From Gracilimonas sp040117685 (lineage in GTDB: Bacteria; Bacteroidota; Rhodothermia; Balneolales; Balneolaceae), in contig NZ_JBEDYP020000012.1 in assembly GCF_040117685.2 (NCBI RefSeq), forward strand, positions 186,001 to 250,000: a stretch of DNA of 64,000 bases. Reading direction: 5' to 3'. The notes beneath the pieces are model-generated. The model was not told the DNA's origin. It did no database searches and was given only the letters and a program-made list of their open reading frames with translations. This document shows, piece after piece, positions 32,296 to 41,952 of this stretch (position 1 is the first letter of the stretch; each line of letters begins with the position of its first letter). The translations under genes and the position numbers were made by a program.

Positions 32296-34161
32296 TTAGT
32301 TTTGATATAAGGGAATGCGTTCAGCACGGTAAGTAATATCGAGATTTCCCCATCCCTGACCATTAACAAGCTGGTTCTTAAAGTGAAGTGTTGACTCAAA
32401 GACTACTTCTTTATTTGGATATGTAACCTCTACTATCTTAGAATAAGAGTTTGGGTCGCCAGTGCGAACTACGCCCGGCATAAAAAGCCTGTTCTGAGTA
32501 TTTGGCAGATAATCGACATCACTGATAATTGAAGAGTAAAGCTCTTCTCCACGAGAACTGCCATAACTCCACACTTGTTTAACAGTCATATGCTCTTCGT
32601 CAATTTCATACTCCGTCCCCAGAGAATAATTGGGGGCATTGCCGAAATTTCTATTAAAGCCATTATCAAAAATAAAAAGGTTTCCATTTGGGAGAACAAG
32701 GGGAGCATGTTGCCCCCAGGCCCAGGAAAAAGCAACGCTTTCTTCTGTTCCCTGCTGAATGGCGTCGCTATACGGAGTTCCAGTATCATCAACCGCCGTT
32801 AATAGAAAAGGAGTTGTTTCTGTTGTCTTTTCATAACGGCCGGCTTTGCCCCATCCTTTGTGTGGGGCAAGAATCCACTTCAGGTTATTGTCCCAATCTA
32901 CTTTAACCACGCCCTGATTTCTGCCGGAGATAATCAGGGTATTGTCATCTTCACTGTACCAAATGGAATTCATGTGAAACCAATCCTCGCCTCCGTCGGT
33001 AAGTGTTGTTCTGTTCACGTCAAGGATTTCTGCCATATCCCATTCGTTTACAATCTGGCCACTTTCATCAACTTCAATAATGTAGTCTTCTACACTGGTT
33101 ATCTCTTCTTCATTCTTAATCATGGTTGTGCCTACCCTGCTAACGGCGATCACATAATTATCATTGGGTAATTTGATGATTTCATGATGCATGTTGTTGC
33201 CTTCAAGTACGAGACGGTTTTGCTCATTTCCTAGCATATCAAATTCTATGATCGTCACCCCAAAAACCGCAAAAAAAGTACCATCACCATTGAACTGAAT
33301 AGGCCAGGTAATTCTATCATGTTCACTGAAATCCATGTACCACCGGATATCTCCATTGTTGTCAAAAATCAATGGATAGCTGTTGAATGTGCCGGCATTA
33401 CCAATGTGGACCTCGTTAAAATGCATTCCGGGCTCCATCTTAGATTCCTTAAGTACATTAATTTCGGGAGTAGGCAGAAAGTCAGGCAGAGCCTCCGTGC
33501 AAATAGTGAGGGTGTCTTTTACGACATGTTGGTTTGAATTTTCAACGGTAAGTACAATTCGGTTTTCTGTATCGGGGTAAAGCCCTAAAATAGGGATTTT
33601 GTAATCAGAAAAACGGTTAGAAACACTTTCTTCGATGGGGATATCTCCCAGTATTTCAATACTTGCTGAAGTAGGTTGTCGGGTTTCGAAGCGGATTTCT
33701 GCAGATAAGGGGCTTCTTCCGCCTGGGTTGAGCTGAATGGAAGGTTTTTCTACTAACAGGTAGTTTAAAGGGAGTTCTTCGCTGAGGTAAACAAAATACA
33801 TTTTCTGAGTTGTACCATCCTCAGACACCACGGTGTAAAAAACACCTTCAGAAAAATCGTTTGTGGTTTCTCCGGCAACCTGCTGTACCGTATCTACAAA
33901 TACGGTAGCACCCTCTGATGTAGTAAAACGTGGAGTAAGAGAAGAAAGGTCTGTACCGGAGGCAATGGATTGGGCATTCAAGATTTCTATAAACCCATCA
34001 TTTTGATTAATAGCAAAGGTTTCATTTGGAAGTTCAGAAATACTGAACTCCAGAAACCGAGCATTCTGGTTTGGCTTCTGTTCGGTACTATTTTGGCAAC
34101 CTGAGATGAATAATGTAGCTAGCAACAAAGTGGGAAGCAGACGCTTGGTAAAAATGGTCAT
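32296..34161 (-). CDS. Arylsulfate sulfotransferase lipoprotein
   Basis: A 621-residue lipoprotein (lipobox at C22, ISGC; start at ATG 34161, an alternative ATG is at 34176). Residues about 35-150 form a cadherin-like domain, then the six-bladed arylsulfotransferase propeller. The active-site region EDWFHMNSIWYSEDDN carries H396, equivalent to the sulfated histidine of family members, and NMHHEIIKLPNDNYVI supplies another conserved His pair. ASST enzymes move sulfate between phenolic compounds in the periplasm without PAPS. Confidence 0.85.
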   Translation of the reverse strand: MTIFTKRLLPTLLLATLFISGCQNSTEQKPNQNARFLEFSISELPNETFAINQNDGFIEILNAQSIASGTDLSSLTPRFTTSEGATVFVDTVQQVAGETTNDFSEGVFYTVVSEDGTTQKMYFVYLSEELPLNYLLVEKPSIQLNPGGRSPLSAEIRFETRQPTSASIEILGDIPIEESVSNRFSDYKIPILGLYPDTENRIVLTVENSNQHVVKDTLTICTEALPDFLPTPEINVLKESKMEPGMHFNEVHIGNAGTFNSYPLIFDNNGDIRWYMDFSEHDRITWPIQFNGDGTFFAVFGVTIIEFDMLGNEQNRLVLEGNNMHHEIIKLPNDNYVIAVSRVGTTMIKNEEEITSVEDYIIEVDESGQIVNEWDMAEILDVNRTTLTDGGEDWFHMNSIWYSEDDNTLIISGRNQGVVKVDWDNNLKWILAPHKGWGKAGRYEKTTETTPFLLTAVDDTGTPYSDAIQQGTEESVAFSWAWGQHAPLVLPNGNLFIFDNGFNRNFGNAPNYSLGTEYEIDEEHMTVKQVWSYGSSRGEELYSSIISDVDYLPNTQNRLFMPGVVRTGDPNSYSKIVEVTYPNKEVVFESTLHFKNQLVNGQGWGNLDITYRAERIPLYQN

Positions 34162-34353
34162 CTCTTTCAGAGGCATGTAATTAATTATCTGTAGATTAAC
34201 TTCTAAACTAAGTTTTGAAAATTTAAAATGGTAAAAAATAATCGGTTGCCCCACAATTAATGACTTTATTCATTAGTTTCTGCGCTTAACATCAATTAAA
34301 CGGACAATACCCTGGCACTCATCGAAGAATTTCTCGCTGCGTTTTCCTCTTTC

Positions 34354-35703
34354 ATGTGGGGATACCCCCTTGTCATTTTATTAGTGGGGGGCGGACTCTT
34401 TTTCCTGATCTCATCGGGATTCACCCCATTTCGTTTTTTCTTTCATGCCATAGACCTGGTTCGCGGTAAATATGACAACCCGGATGATCCCGGTGATATT
34501 AATCACTTTGAAGCCCTGTCAACGGCGTTGGCCTCCACCGTGGGAATGGGGAACATAAGCGGTGTAGCTGTTGCGATTTTTATGGGCGGGCCCGGCGCAT
34601 TATTCTGGATGTGGATGAGCGCTATTGTTGGGATGGCCACCAAGTTTTTTACCTGTACGCTTTCCATCATGTACCGGGGTGAGGATACAGAAGGAAAGAT
34701 TCAGGGTGGACCGATGTATGTGATTCGGGAAGGACTCGGCAGTAAATGGATGCCTCTGGCCTACCTTTTTGCGATGGCCGGGTTGTTTGGGCCGCTGCCT
34801 ATATTTCAGACCAATCAGCTGGTACAGATTTTAAGAGATTTTATTTACATCCCTAATGGGTGGGTTGAAGCTGATGCCGCTTTCACAGGAAACCTGATAA
34901 CCGGAATTGTGTTGGTTGGGTTGGTTTCGCTGGTAATTTTCGGGGGGATTACAAAGATAGGTAAAGTAGCATCCCGCCTGGTTCCGTCTATGGTGGTTAT
35001 TTATTTTGTTTCGGTATTGTTTATTCTGGCCGTTCATATTGGCGATATTCCTTATTACTTAGGTCTTATCGTTACGGATGCTTTTACGGGTAAAGCGGTG
35101 ATGGGCGGTGCTGTTGGTCAGCTTATTATTATTGGTGTTCAGCGCGCGGCCTTTTCAAACGAGGCAGGCATTGGTACCGAGTCGCTGGCTCACGGAGCCT
35201 CCAAAACCAAAGAGCCGGTTCGGGAAGGACTTGTAGCCATGATGGAGCCGGCCATCGATACACTGATTGTCTGTACTATGACTGCCCTCGCAATTTTAGT
35301 AACCGGAGTTTGGCAGTCCACCGAAGCTAATGGCGTGACCCTGACCCTCAATGCGTTTAACGAAGCGCTTCCTGCTTTTGGGACGTACTTACTGCTTATT
35401 TCCGTTCTCACATTCAGTGTAAGCTCTATGCTCTCCTATTCCTACTATGGTTCAAAATGTCTTGGGTTCTTGATTGGTGCCGAGCGTCAGCATCTCTATA
35501 ATTATTTCTATGTGTTCTCTATCGTTTTCGGTGCCGTAGCCTCACTGGATGCCGTTATCAACCTTATAGACGGTATGTTTGCCTTGATGGCTGTTCCAAC
35601 TATGATATCCGCCTTATTGTTATCCAAAAAAGTAAGGCTGGCCTCGAAGGATTACTTCACCCGTCTTAGAAACGGCGAGTTTAAAGAGTATCTGGATAAA
35701 TAA
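34354..35703 (+). CDS. Sodium:alanine symporter (AgcS family)
   Basis: A 449-residue eleven-to-twelve-helix symporter. Motifs: STALASTVGMGNISGVA (Na+ site region), GGPGALFWMWMSA, KIQGGPMYVIREG, and RAAFSNEAGIGTESLAHGAS, the last very characteristic of AgcS. The first ATG is at 34354, but the same frame is open back to 34300 and encodes ALIEEFLAAFSSF, which matches the usual AgcS N-terminus; a CTG at 34312 would start it. Confidence 0.92.
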   Translation: MWGYPLVILLVGGGLFFLISSGFTPFRFFFHAIDLVRGKYDNPDDPGDINHFEALSTALASTVGMGNISGVAVAIFMGGPGALFWMWMSAIVGMATKFFTCTLSIMYRGEDTEGKIQGGPMYVIREGLGSKWMPLAYLFAMAGLFGPLPIFQTNQLVQILRDFIYIPNGWVEADAAFTGNLITGIVLVGLVSLVIFGGITKIGKVASRLVPSMVVIYFVSVLFILAVHIGDIPYYLGLIVTDAFTGKAVMGGAVGQLIIIGVQRAAFSNEAGIGTESLAHGASKTKEPVREGLVAMMEPAIDTLIVCTMTALAILVTGVWQSTEANGVTLTLNAFNEALPAFGTYLLLISVLTFSVSSMLSYSYYGSKCLGFLIGAERQHLYNYFYVFSIVFGAVASLDAVINLIDGMFALMAVPTMISALLLSKKVRLASKDYFTRLRNGEFKEYLDK

Positions 35704-35707
35704 TAAT

Positions 35708-35778
35708 TACTCCGCCCTTCAGGGCGGTGGTGTAAAGCCTGCCCCTACAGTAGGGCTTTAGCCCTTCGGGTTCAGGGA
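35708..35778. repeat. Cluster of REP-like hairpins
   Basis: Between agcS and the protease are consecutive small palindromes: CCGCCCTTCAGGGCGG at 35712-35727, an AAAGCC...GGCTTT pair (35734-35760) and GGGCTTTAGCCC (35753-35764). No poly-T follows, so they are not standard terminators. The GC-rich style differs from the surroundings and resembles dispersed REP-type elements. Confidence 0.6.
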
Positions 35779-35876
35779 CCTCCAAAACTTTAACATTTTT
35801 CTTATCCGCTCTTCTTTCAGATATTGGCTGAAACCGTTATTTAACGAACCTTCAACCCAAATAAAATTCTGCATTG

Positions 35877-38285
35877 ATGAAAAGAGCGCTCACGTTTATT
35901 GTAATGATGCTTGTGGCCGGCCAGGTATCAGCACAAAACCCGTCTATATCCGAGAAAACAGAAGGCCTTACTAAAACCGAGGGATATTTCGATTACTACT
36001 TTGATGAGTCGAAAGACCAGATTTGGTTAGAGATTGATAAACTTGATACCGAATTCATTTACGTGAATTCATTGACAGCCGGGATTGGCTCGAACGATAT
36101 AGGCCTTGACCGTGGTCAACTGGGAGACACCCGCGTGGTTTATTTTGAACGCCGTGGCCCTAAGGTGTTGATGGTTCAACCCAACTACGAATATCGTGCA
36201 GAAACAGACAATGAGCTGGAAAAGAAATCAGTTCGCGAAGCTTTTGCTTCTTCAATTTTGGCTGGATTTGAAGTGGCTGCCGAAGAAGACGGCAAGGTTT
36301 TAATAGACATGACTGACTTTCTGCTCAGAGATGCGCATGGGGTCTCTGGTCGGTTGAGAGGAATGGGGCAGGGGTCTTATAGCCTGGATGAAAACCGGTC
36401 GGCCTTGTACAAAGAAGGCACGATGAACTTCCCCAAAAACACAGAATTTGAAGCCACACTCACTTTTGCCGGAAGCAATCCGGGCGGATACGTTCGTTCC
36501 GTTGTGCCCTCACCGGAAGCCATTACTGTTCGGCAACACCACTCATTTGTTGAGCTTCCGGATGACGGATATGAAAAAAGAGCGATGGATCCTCGTGCAG
36601 GATATTTCGGCATTTCGTACCAGGATTATGGAACGCCCATTGATCAGGATTTGACCAAACGATTTATAGCTCGCCATCGACTTGAAAAGAAAAACCCGGA
36701 AGCAGAAATGAGCGAACCGGTAGAACCGATTGTGTACTATCTGGACAACGGAACCCCCGAGCCGGTCAGAAGTGCGCTGCTTGACGGAGCCCGTTGGTGG
36801 AATGAGGCATTTGAAGCAGCCGGATATAAAGACGCATTTATCGTTAAAATTCTGCCGGAAGACGCCCATCCTTTAGATGTTCGTTATAATGTGATTCAGT
36901 GGATTCACCGCTCAACCAGAGGGTGGTCATATGGATCTTCGGTAACGGACCCGCGCACCGGTGAAATTATAAAAGGACATGTATCACTCGGCTCTCTCCG
37001 TGTGCGCCAGGATTTTCTGATCGCGGTTGGTTTGCTCGCTCCATACGGAGATGATGAAACCAAAAATGACATGCAGGAAATGGCTCTTGCCAGAATCCGT
37101 CAGCTTTCCGCTCACGAAGTAGGCCATACTCTTGGCATAGCTCATAACTTTGCTGCCAGTGTTACCGGCGATGCTTCCGTGATGGACTATCCACACCCGC
37201 AACCTAAGTTGGTGAACGGTGAAATTGATCTTTCAGATCCATATGATGTGGGAATGGGCGAGTGGGATAAAGTAGCAGTGGCTTACGGTTATCAGGATTT
37301 TCAGGAAGGAACCAATGAAAAAGATGCGCTCGATGAAATTCTGGAAGAAGCTTATAGCACCGGCCTGAAGTACATTTCAGATGCTGATGCCCGCCCGCAG
37401 AGTGGAGCCCATCCGGATGCGCATCTGTGGGATTTTGGTTCGGAACCGGCCTCACAGTTATCAAATATTCTTGAAATCAGAAAAAAAGCCCTGGAGAATT
37501 TCGGGGAAGCGAACCTCAAAACCGGTAAACCCATGGCTGAGCTGGAGGCCGCGTTGGTGCCCATTTACTTTTTCCACCGCTACCAACTCGAAGGAACCGT
37601 AAAACTGATTGCCGGGCTCGATTACAGTTACAACACGAAGGGCGATAACTTACCCGCCCCTGAGATGGTACCAAAATCCACGCAGCAAAAAGCGCTGACT
37701 GAAATGCTTAAAGCCATAGAGCCGGCCACACTGGCTCTTCCTGAGAATCTGCTGGAGCTTATTCCTCCGCGGCCTTCCTCGCTGGGATATTCCCGCGAGC
37801 TTTTCAATGGCAATGCAGGGCCGGCGCTGGATGCGTTAGGCATTGCTGAAACAGCTGCCGAATTGCCGGTAAACCTGATGCTGAATGCAGAACGAGCCAA
37901 TCGGTTAGTTGAATACGGAGCTCGTGATAACAACCTAAGCCTGGAAACGGTTCTGGACGAACTCATTGATGCCAGCTGGAACCAAAAAGCTCAAAGCGGA
38001 TATCTTGGATCCATTCAGCGGGTGGTGAATCACGTAGTGCTCAAAAACATGATTGAGCTGGCAGCAGATAATGATGCCAATCCGGTTACTAAAGCCATCA
38101 CCCACAAAAAGCTAACCGACCTTCAGTCTAAATTATCCGGCAAAAAGGATGCGGACAGCCGTTACGCTGTTTATACTATCGGCCGGTTTTTAACCAATCC
38201 CGAAGAATTCGAGGTTGAGAATGCCCCGGCTCCGCCTCCCGGATCACCGATCGGTTCTGGAAGTATGATCTATTGTGATTTCTAA
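35877..38285 (+). CDS. Secreted zinc metalloprotease of the DUF5117/DUF4953 type
   Basis: An 802-residue exported protease, start at ATG 35877 (the frame opens with TTG one codon earlier). Signal peptide ends near QVSAQ. The N-terminal half is the DUF5118/DUF5117 region (KTEGYFDYYFDESKDQIWLEI); the catalytic site HEVGHTLGIAHNF starts at residue H413 and has the three-His metzincin pattern with a later Met-turn (SVMDYPHPQPK). Bacteroidota and Balneolota often carry several such proteases; physiological substrates are unknown. Confidence 0.9.
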   Translation: MKRALTFIVMMLVAGQVSAQNPSISEKTEGLTKTEGYFDYYFDESKDQIWLEIDKLDTEFIYVNSLTAGIGSNDIGLDRGQLGDTRVVYFERRGPKVLMVQPNYEYRAETDNELEKKSVREAFASSILAGFEVAAEEDGKVLIDMTDFLLRDAHGVSGRLRGMGQGSYSLDENRSALYKEGTMNFPKNTEFEATLTFAGSNPGGYVRSVVPSPEAITVRQHHSFVELPDDGYEKRAMDPRAGYFGISYQDYGTPIDQDLTKRFIARHRLEKKNPEAEMSEPVEPIVYYLDNGTPEPVRSALLDGARWWNEAFEAAGYKDAFIVKILPEDAHPLDVRYNVIQWIHRSTRGWSYGSSVTDPRTGEIIKGHVSLGSLRVRQDFLIAVGLLAPYGDDETKNDMQEMALARIRQLSAHEVGHTLGIAHNFAASVTGDASVMDYPHPQPKLVNGEIDLSDPYDVGMGEWDKVAVAYGYQDFQEGTNEKDALDEILEEAYSTGLKYISDADARPQSGAHPDAHLWDFGSEPASQLSNILEIRKKALENFGEANLKTGKPMAELEAALVPIYFFHRYQLEGTVKLIAGLDYSYNTKGDNLPAPEMVPKSTQQKALTEMLKAIEPATLALPENLLELIPPRPSSLGYSRELFNGNAGPALDALGIAETAAELPVNLMLNAERANRLVEYGARDNNLSLETVLDELIDASWNQKAQSGYLGSIQRVVNHVVLKNMIELAADNDANPVTKAITHKKLTDLQSKLSGKKDADSRYAVYTIGRFLTNPEEFEVENAPAPPPGSPIGSGSMIYCDF

Positions 38286-38291
38286 AGAGGA

Positions 38292-39158
38292 ATGAATACT
38301 AATAAGAGAATATCAGCGACTATATTTTTCTTCTTCCTTTTGGGGATTTTGGGATCTATAGTGGCACACCCTTCGGTATCAGTAGTGATAGACTCGAAGG
38401 GTAACATTTTCTACAGCGATCTTTCCCGGGTTTGGATGATTTCCCCAAATGGAGATAAAAAGGTGGTTGTGGATGATGTCCATACGCATGAATTGTGGCT
38501 GTCCGAAGATGATAAACTCTACGGTGAAGACGTGAGGAATCAAGGAAATAATTATCGACACAAAGTATGGGTGCGACTTCCTGATGGAACAATCGAAGAT
38601 GAAATAAGCTGGCGCGACGGGTATCCAGATGAGTATAGCGATTACTCGTTTGTTCGGGATGATGAAGGTCGTTCTTATGTACTTGATCGCCCTAATAAAC
38701 GAATAAAAGTTTACAGGGATCAAGAAGAGGTTCACTCATATGCTATTTCAAAATTTGAGGGCAGTCCGCGATGGCACGCCCTCAGTCCGGGCGGAGATAT
38801 ATTTGTTTCTTTTGAAGGATTCATCGTCAGGATTTCAGAGAAGAGTACCGAAAAGTTTGCTGAATCACTTATTGAACGAACTTCTGAATTCGATTGGGTT
38901 GGGGATCATCACGCACTGATGGGAATGTGGTTTGATGGTGAAGAAGAGCTGAATGTAGCGTTATTTTCCGGGCAGCGGGTTATCAAGGTAAAGAAAGACG
39001 GAAGCGCCGAAGAAGTTTACCATTCGGATGAAGAATGGTCGGTAACGGGAGGGGCGTTTGCGAAAGATGGATCCGTTGTTTTACTTGAATTCTCAAATTC
39101 AAATAGCGTGCGCCTCCGCAAAATCGCTGAAGATGGCACAAGCACAATACTCTCTTAA
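38292..39158 (+). CDS. Exported protein, beta-propeller-like, unknown
   Basis: A 288-residue exported protein (signal about residues 1-25) located 6 nt after the DUF5117 protease, so probably co-transcribed. Repeated short blocks such as VVIDSKGNIFYSD, FVRDDEGRSYVLD, LSPGGDIFVSFEG and FAKDGSVVLLEF recur about every 40-50 residues, as in NHL or SMP-30-like propellers. I do not recognise a specific family. It could bind ligand or regulate the protease, but this is only positional inference. Confidence 0.65.
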   Translation: MNTNKRISATIFFFFLLGILGSIVAHPSVSVVIDSKGNIFYSDLSRVWMISPNGDKKVVVDDVHTHELWLSEDDKLYGEDVRNQGNNYRHKVWVRLPDGTIEDEISWRDGYPDEYSDYSFVRDDEGRSYVLDRPNKRIKVYRDQEEVHSYAISKFEGSPRWHALSPGGDIFVSFEGFIVRISEKSTEKFAESLIERTSEFDWVGDHHALMGMWFDGEEELNVALFSGQRVIKVKKDGSAEEVYHSDEEWSVTGGAFAKDGSVVLLEFSNSNSVRLRKIAEDGTSTILS

Positions 39159-39188
39159 AGAACAATAGATTTTATCCCAGTCCCATTT

Positions 39189-39773
39189 ATGAAAATCATC
39201 CCGCCGGAAAGTTTACTGGAAGCCTACAGTCAGGGAATATTCCCTATGGCTGAGCACAAAAAGGCCGAAGATGTGAACTGGTACACGGCCCGGAAGCGAG
39301 GAGTTATTCCAATTGGCAAGTTCCATACATCAGATAACCTCGCCCGCATTAACCGGCAGGAGAGGTTTGAGGTTCGCGTAAATCAAAATTTCCGGGAAGT
39401 GGTAAAGCAATGTGCCAACCGGGAAACATCCTGGATCAACGATTTGATTATTAATTCCTATGACGTACTGAATCAATATGGTAATGCCTGCAGTGTAGAG
39501 ACCTATAGGGATGGCGAGCTGATTGGGGGATTATACGGAGTGAAGCTGAAAGCGGCATTCTTTGGAGAAAGCATGTTCAAGAAGGAAAGGTGGGCTGATA
39601 AAGTAGCCTTGCATTATTGCCACAGGATATTAAAAAAGAACGGCTTTCTGCTTTGGGATACTCAGTTCTACACCGATCACCTGTCCCAGTTTGGCTGCAT
39701 AGAAATTGAAGCAGAAGAATACGAGCAGATACTGGATAAAGCGCTAAAGAAAGAGTGTGAGTTCGAATTATAG
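39189..39773 (+). CDS. aat: Leucyl/phenylalanyl-tRNA--protein transferase
   Basis: A 194-residue L/F-transferase that adds Leu or Phe from tRNA to N-terminal Arg/Lys, the bacterial N-degron step before ClpAP. Motifs: LLEAYSQGIFPM, CANRETSWIND, YGNACSVETYRDGELIGGLYG, FFGESMFKK and LLWDTQFYTDHLSQFG are all classical. It is about 40 residues shorter than the E. coli enzyme because the N-terminal extension is missing. Confidence 0.95.
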   Translation: MKIIPPESLLEAYSQGIFPMAEHKKAEDVNWYTARKRGVIPIGKFHTSDNLARINRQERFEVRVNQNFREVVKQCANRETSWINDLIINSYDVLNQYGNACSVETYRDGELIGGLYGVKLKAAFFGESMFKKERWADKVALHYCHRILKKNGFLLWDTQFYTDHLSQFGCIEIEAEEYEQILDKALKKECEFEL

Positions 39774-39824
39774 TGCGAAAGTGTCACGGTGTTAACGATT
39801 TAGAAAATCAGTTGATTGGGCAAT

Positions 39825-39900
39825 AGCGAAAGCGTCCGCTTGTGCGTTGTCTACTTACGTTGGGGTTTATGATAGAAAAGTCCAGGCGGACGCTTGAACG
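39825..39900 (+). repeat. Dispersed palindromic repeat, copy A
   Basis: About 76 bp, beginning AGCGAAAGCGTCCGCTTGTG and ending GGCGGACGCTTGAACG, so the ends are near-inverted palindromes. Same orientation as copies B (42626-42709) and C (44361-44444); the centre is the most divergent of the three. It lies in a 291-nt gap between two converging genes. Confidence 0.8.
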
Positions 39901-39916
39901 AGAGGGGAGTATCTAT

Positions 39917-39945
39917 AAAAGTACTTTAGTACTTTAGTACGTTAA
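39917..39945. repeat. Short tandem AGTACTTT motif
   Basis: The octamer-like unit AGTACTTT is repeated in tandem (AAAAGTACTTTAGTACTTTA and AGTACG), producing a small symmetric array directly after repeat copy A. No function evident. Confidence 0.5.
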
Positions 39946-40064
39946 CACAAGAACACTTTTGCTGCCACAATAACACTTTCAAAAAAAAGCCACCCCGAAT
40001 ACGGATCGATGAAAATCATGACCGGTATCCAAGGCAGCTTTCTGGATAGGATGTAAGTTACACT

Positions 40065-41252
40065 TTAATATTCGGTGAGGGTTACAGCATTTAATGCCGC
40101 TTCTCTGGAAATTTGTCCGCGGTCAAGCCGGTCAAATACAGATTTCTGTACCTGAAGAGTGACTCTTTCAGGGATCTCATCGCTTGCATCAGAGATATTG
40201 AGCGAAACCAGGAGGTGTTGGTTATTCTTTAGCGAGCTTAATGTTCTTCCATAGTCAATAATGAACTCTTTGGTTTTGGAGATCAGGTTTTCATACTCTT
40301 TTTCGAGAGTTTCATTGAGCTTTTGCTCTCTGGCACGCATGTCTTCTTTCAGCTCTTGGAGTTCCTTTTCTCTTTCTGCTGACAGGCTTCCGGTAACGGT
40401 GCCAAACCGAAAAGAGCCGAGGTTATGTCCGCGGTGAATATCCATGGAATACAAAGCTCCGAAATTATCCAGGTACAAATAAGAAAGTGAGTTGCTGTTA
40501 ATCAGGTGAAATTGTTCTCCATCTCCATCTTCAAGGGCGGTTCTGAAAATGTTGCCAAGCACTTTCATGTCCAGCTTTTCTGATTCCTCTGATTTTGAAA
40601 CGGACAGCTGGTTCTGAAAAGCATCTGCATTCAGTCGGCCACTGCGGTAGGCATCAAGGTCAGACTTTTTTGCAGAAACTGAAATGACCGGTAGTGTCTT
40701 TTTTTCTATATCCTCATCATTATCATCGATAGCCCGGAGCGTATAGGCAGCATATCGGGTGTTGCTGGAATTTGTTGAGCCGTAAATCACCAACACATTT
40801 TCATTAGGGGAAAGCTGCCCCATGGTGGAGGCATAGTCCTGCATGAATTCTGTAATACGCTTAACCACAGATTCTTCATCAACTGTTTTATCGGCTTTAT
40901 CATTATCCGAGCTATACTGGAATACGACATTTGCAGAACCCGATGATCGTTCGCGGGAAACCACAATGGATCGGCTGGAGGAAGAAGGAATCATAAATAT
41001 CACTCCGAAATCGGGGATATAAGTGCCCTTTATGTTACCAGAGGTTCCGCCAAAAAACACATAATTGTTGGATCGAATATTAACGCTTCCCGCTTCAGAA
41101 ACAACCTGTGTTTTAAAAAGCTCTCCTAAAATATTCTCCATAATCTTGATGTCACGGTTCATCCGGTTGGCATCAAAATTCTGAGCAAATGTTAGAGATG
41201 AGATAAAAACCGCCATCAAGCATGTTATAAGTATTCGTTTCATTGTTTTCAT
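40065..41252 (-). CDS. Exported protein with an internal duplication, unknown
   Basis: A 395-residue exported protein (signal ends near LTFAQ). No known family recognised. Two halves align by eye: EFMQDYASTMGQLSPNENVL with EFIIDYGRTLSSLKNNQHLL, YIPDFGVIFMIPS with YLDNFGALYSMDI, and DLDAYRSGRLNADAF with VFDRLDRGQISREAA. The second half has an added charged coiled coil (EREKELQELKEDMRAREQKL). It is the third gene of an apparent operon with an ECF sigma factor and its anti-sigma, starting 19 nt after the latter, so it may be an output or regulator of that switch. Start at the first ATG, with AGGA upstream. Confidence 0.75.
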   Translation of the reverse strand: MKTMKRILITCLMAVFISSLTFAQNFDANRMNRDIKIMENILGELFKTQVVSEAGSVNIRSNNYVFFGGTSGNIKGTYIPDFGVIFMIPSSSSRSIVVSRERSSGSANVVFQYSSDNDKADKTVDEESVVKRITEFMQDYASTMGQLSPNENVLVIYGSTNSSNTRYAAYTLRAIDDNDEDIEKKTLPVISVSAKKSDLDAYRSGRLNADAFQNQLSVSKSEESEKLDMKVLGNIFRTALEDGDGEQFHLINSNSLSYLYLDNFGALYSMDIHRGHNLGSFRFGTVTGSLSAEREKELQELKEDMRAREQKLNETLEKEYENLISKTKEFIIDYGRTLSSLKNNQHLLVSLNISDASDEIPERVTLQVQKSVFDRLDRGQISREAALNAVTLTEY

Positions 41253-41271
41253 AATACTGTCCTGTATAAAT

Positions 41272-41952
41272 TTAATTTCCGGTACTTACCGTTTGTATGA
41301 GTTCGCCTAATACCTGATCGGTTTGTCTGAATCGGTCGTAATACGTTTCTTCCATGTTATAGAGCCCCGAACTGATCATCTGCAAATCCGACTGTCGCTG
41401 CTGCTCGATGTAATCCGCAAAATTGACCAGTGTTTTTTCAATCCGGTTTTCCTGTTGCTGTTGTGCCTGCTGGATGGCATCTGAAATCATGATGGCGTTA
41501 TCTTCCCGCACTTGTTGCAGCAGCATTTCTACTTGCTGAGGGGTAAATCCTTGCTGGATGATTTCCTGCTTCTCCCCAAAGGCCAGATTAAAACTCCCAT
41601 CATTAACGGTTACGTTTAATTTGGTGAAGGCTCCCAAAACAACAAATACCACCAGTAGTGACGCCATCGCAAAACCGGCGCGGGCAAATCCGTTTTGGGG
41701 TAGCAACCCTCCGATTAGCTCATTCCACCATTCCTGTAATCCGGATTTGTGGGGTTCAACCATCACCAGCTGCTCGGCCGGGTTCTGAACCGGAAGGTGA
41801 GAAAGCATAGAGCGCACACTTGAGAGCTCATCCAATTCTTTCTTAAGGTCCGGATGTTGGGATAAAAACTGTTCTAATTCTTTTCGTTGATCCTGCTCCA
41901 GTTCATCATACAGATAATCCATGAAGAGCGATCGTGCGGTTTCTTTATTCAT
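41272..41952 (-). CDS. Putative anti-sigma factor, membrane anchored
   Basis: A 226-residue single-pass protein. Residues 1-60 (ETARSLFMDYLYDELEQDQR and following) look like an anti-sigma binding domain but lack the zinc HxxxCxxC signature. A membrane helix is at about 92-113 (GFAMASLLVVFVVLGAFTKL), followed by a Gln-rich helical outer region. ATG 41952 overlaps the stop of the sigma gene by 8 nt, the usual coupling in sigma/anti-sigma pairs. The TM segment makes cleavage by an S2P-type protease plausible (one is at 61993). Confidence 0.75.
   Translation of the reverse strand: MNKETARSLFMDYLYDELEQDQRKELEQFLSQHPDLKKELDELSSVRSMLSHLPVQNPAEQLVMVEPHKSGLQEWWNELIGGLLPQNGFARAGFAMASLLVVFVVLGAFTKLNVTVNDGSFNLAFGEKQEIIQQGFTPQQVEMLLQQVREDNAIMISDAIQQAQQQQENRIEKTLVNFADYIEQQRQSDLQMISSGLYNMEETYYDRFRQTDQVLGELIQTVSTGN

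Noticed and set aside
32575..33580. Several plus-strand open frames of 65-103 codons
   Set aside because: All are antisense to the arylsulfotransferase gene, have inconsistent composition and no supporting start sites.
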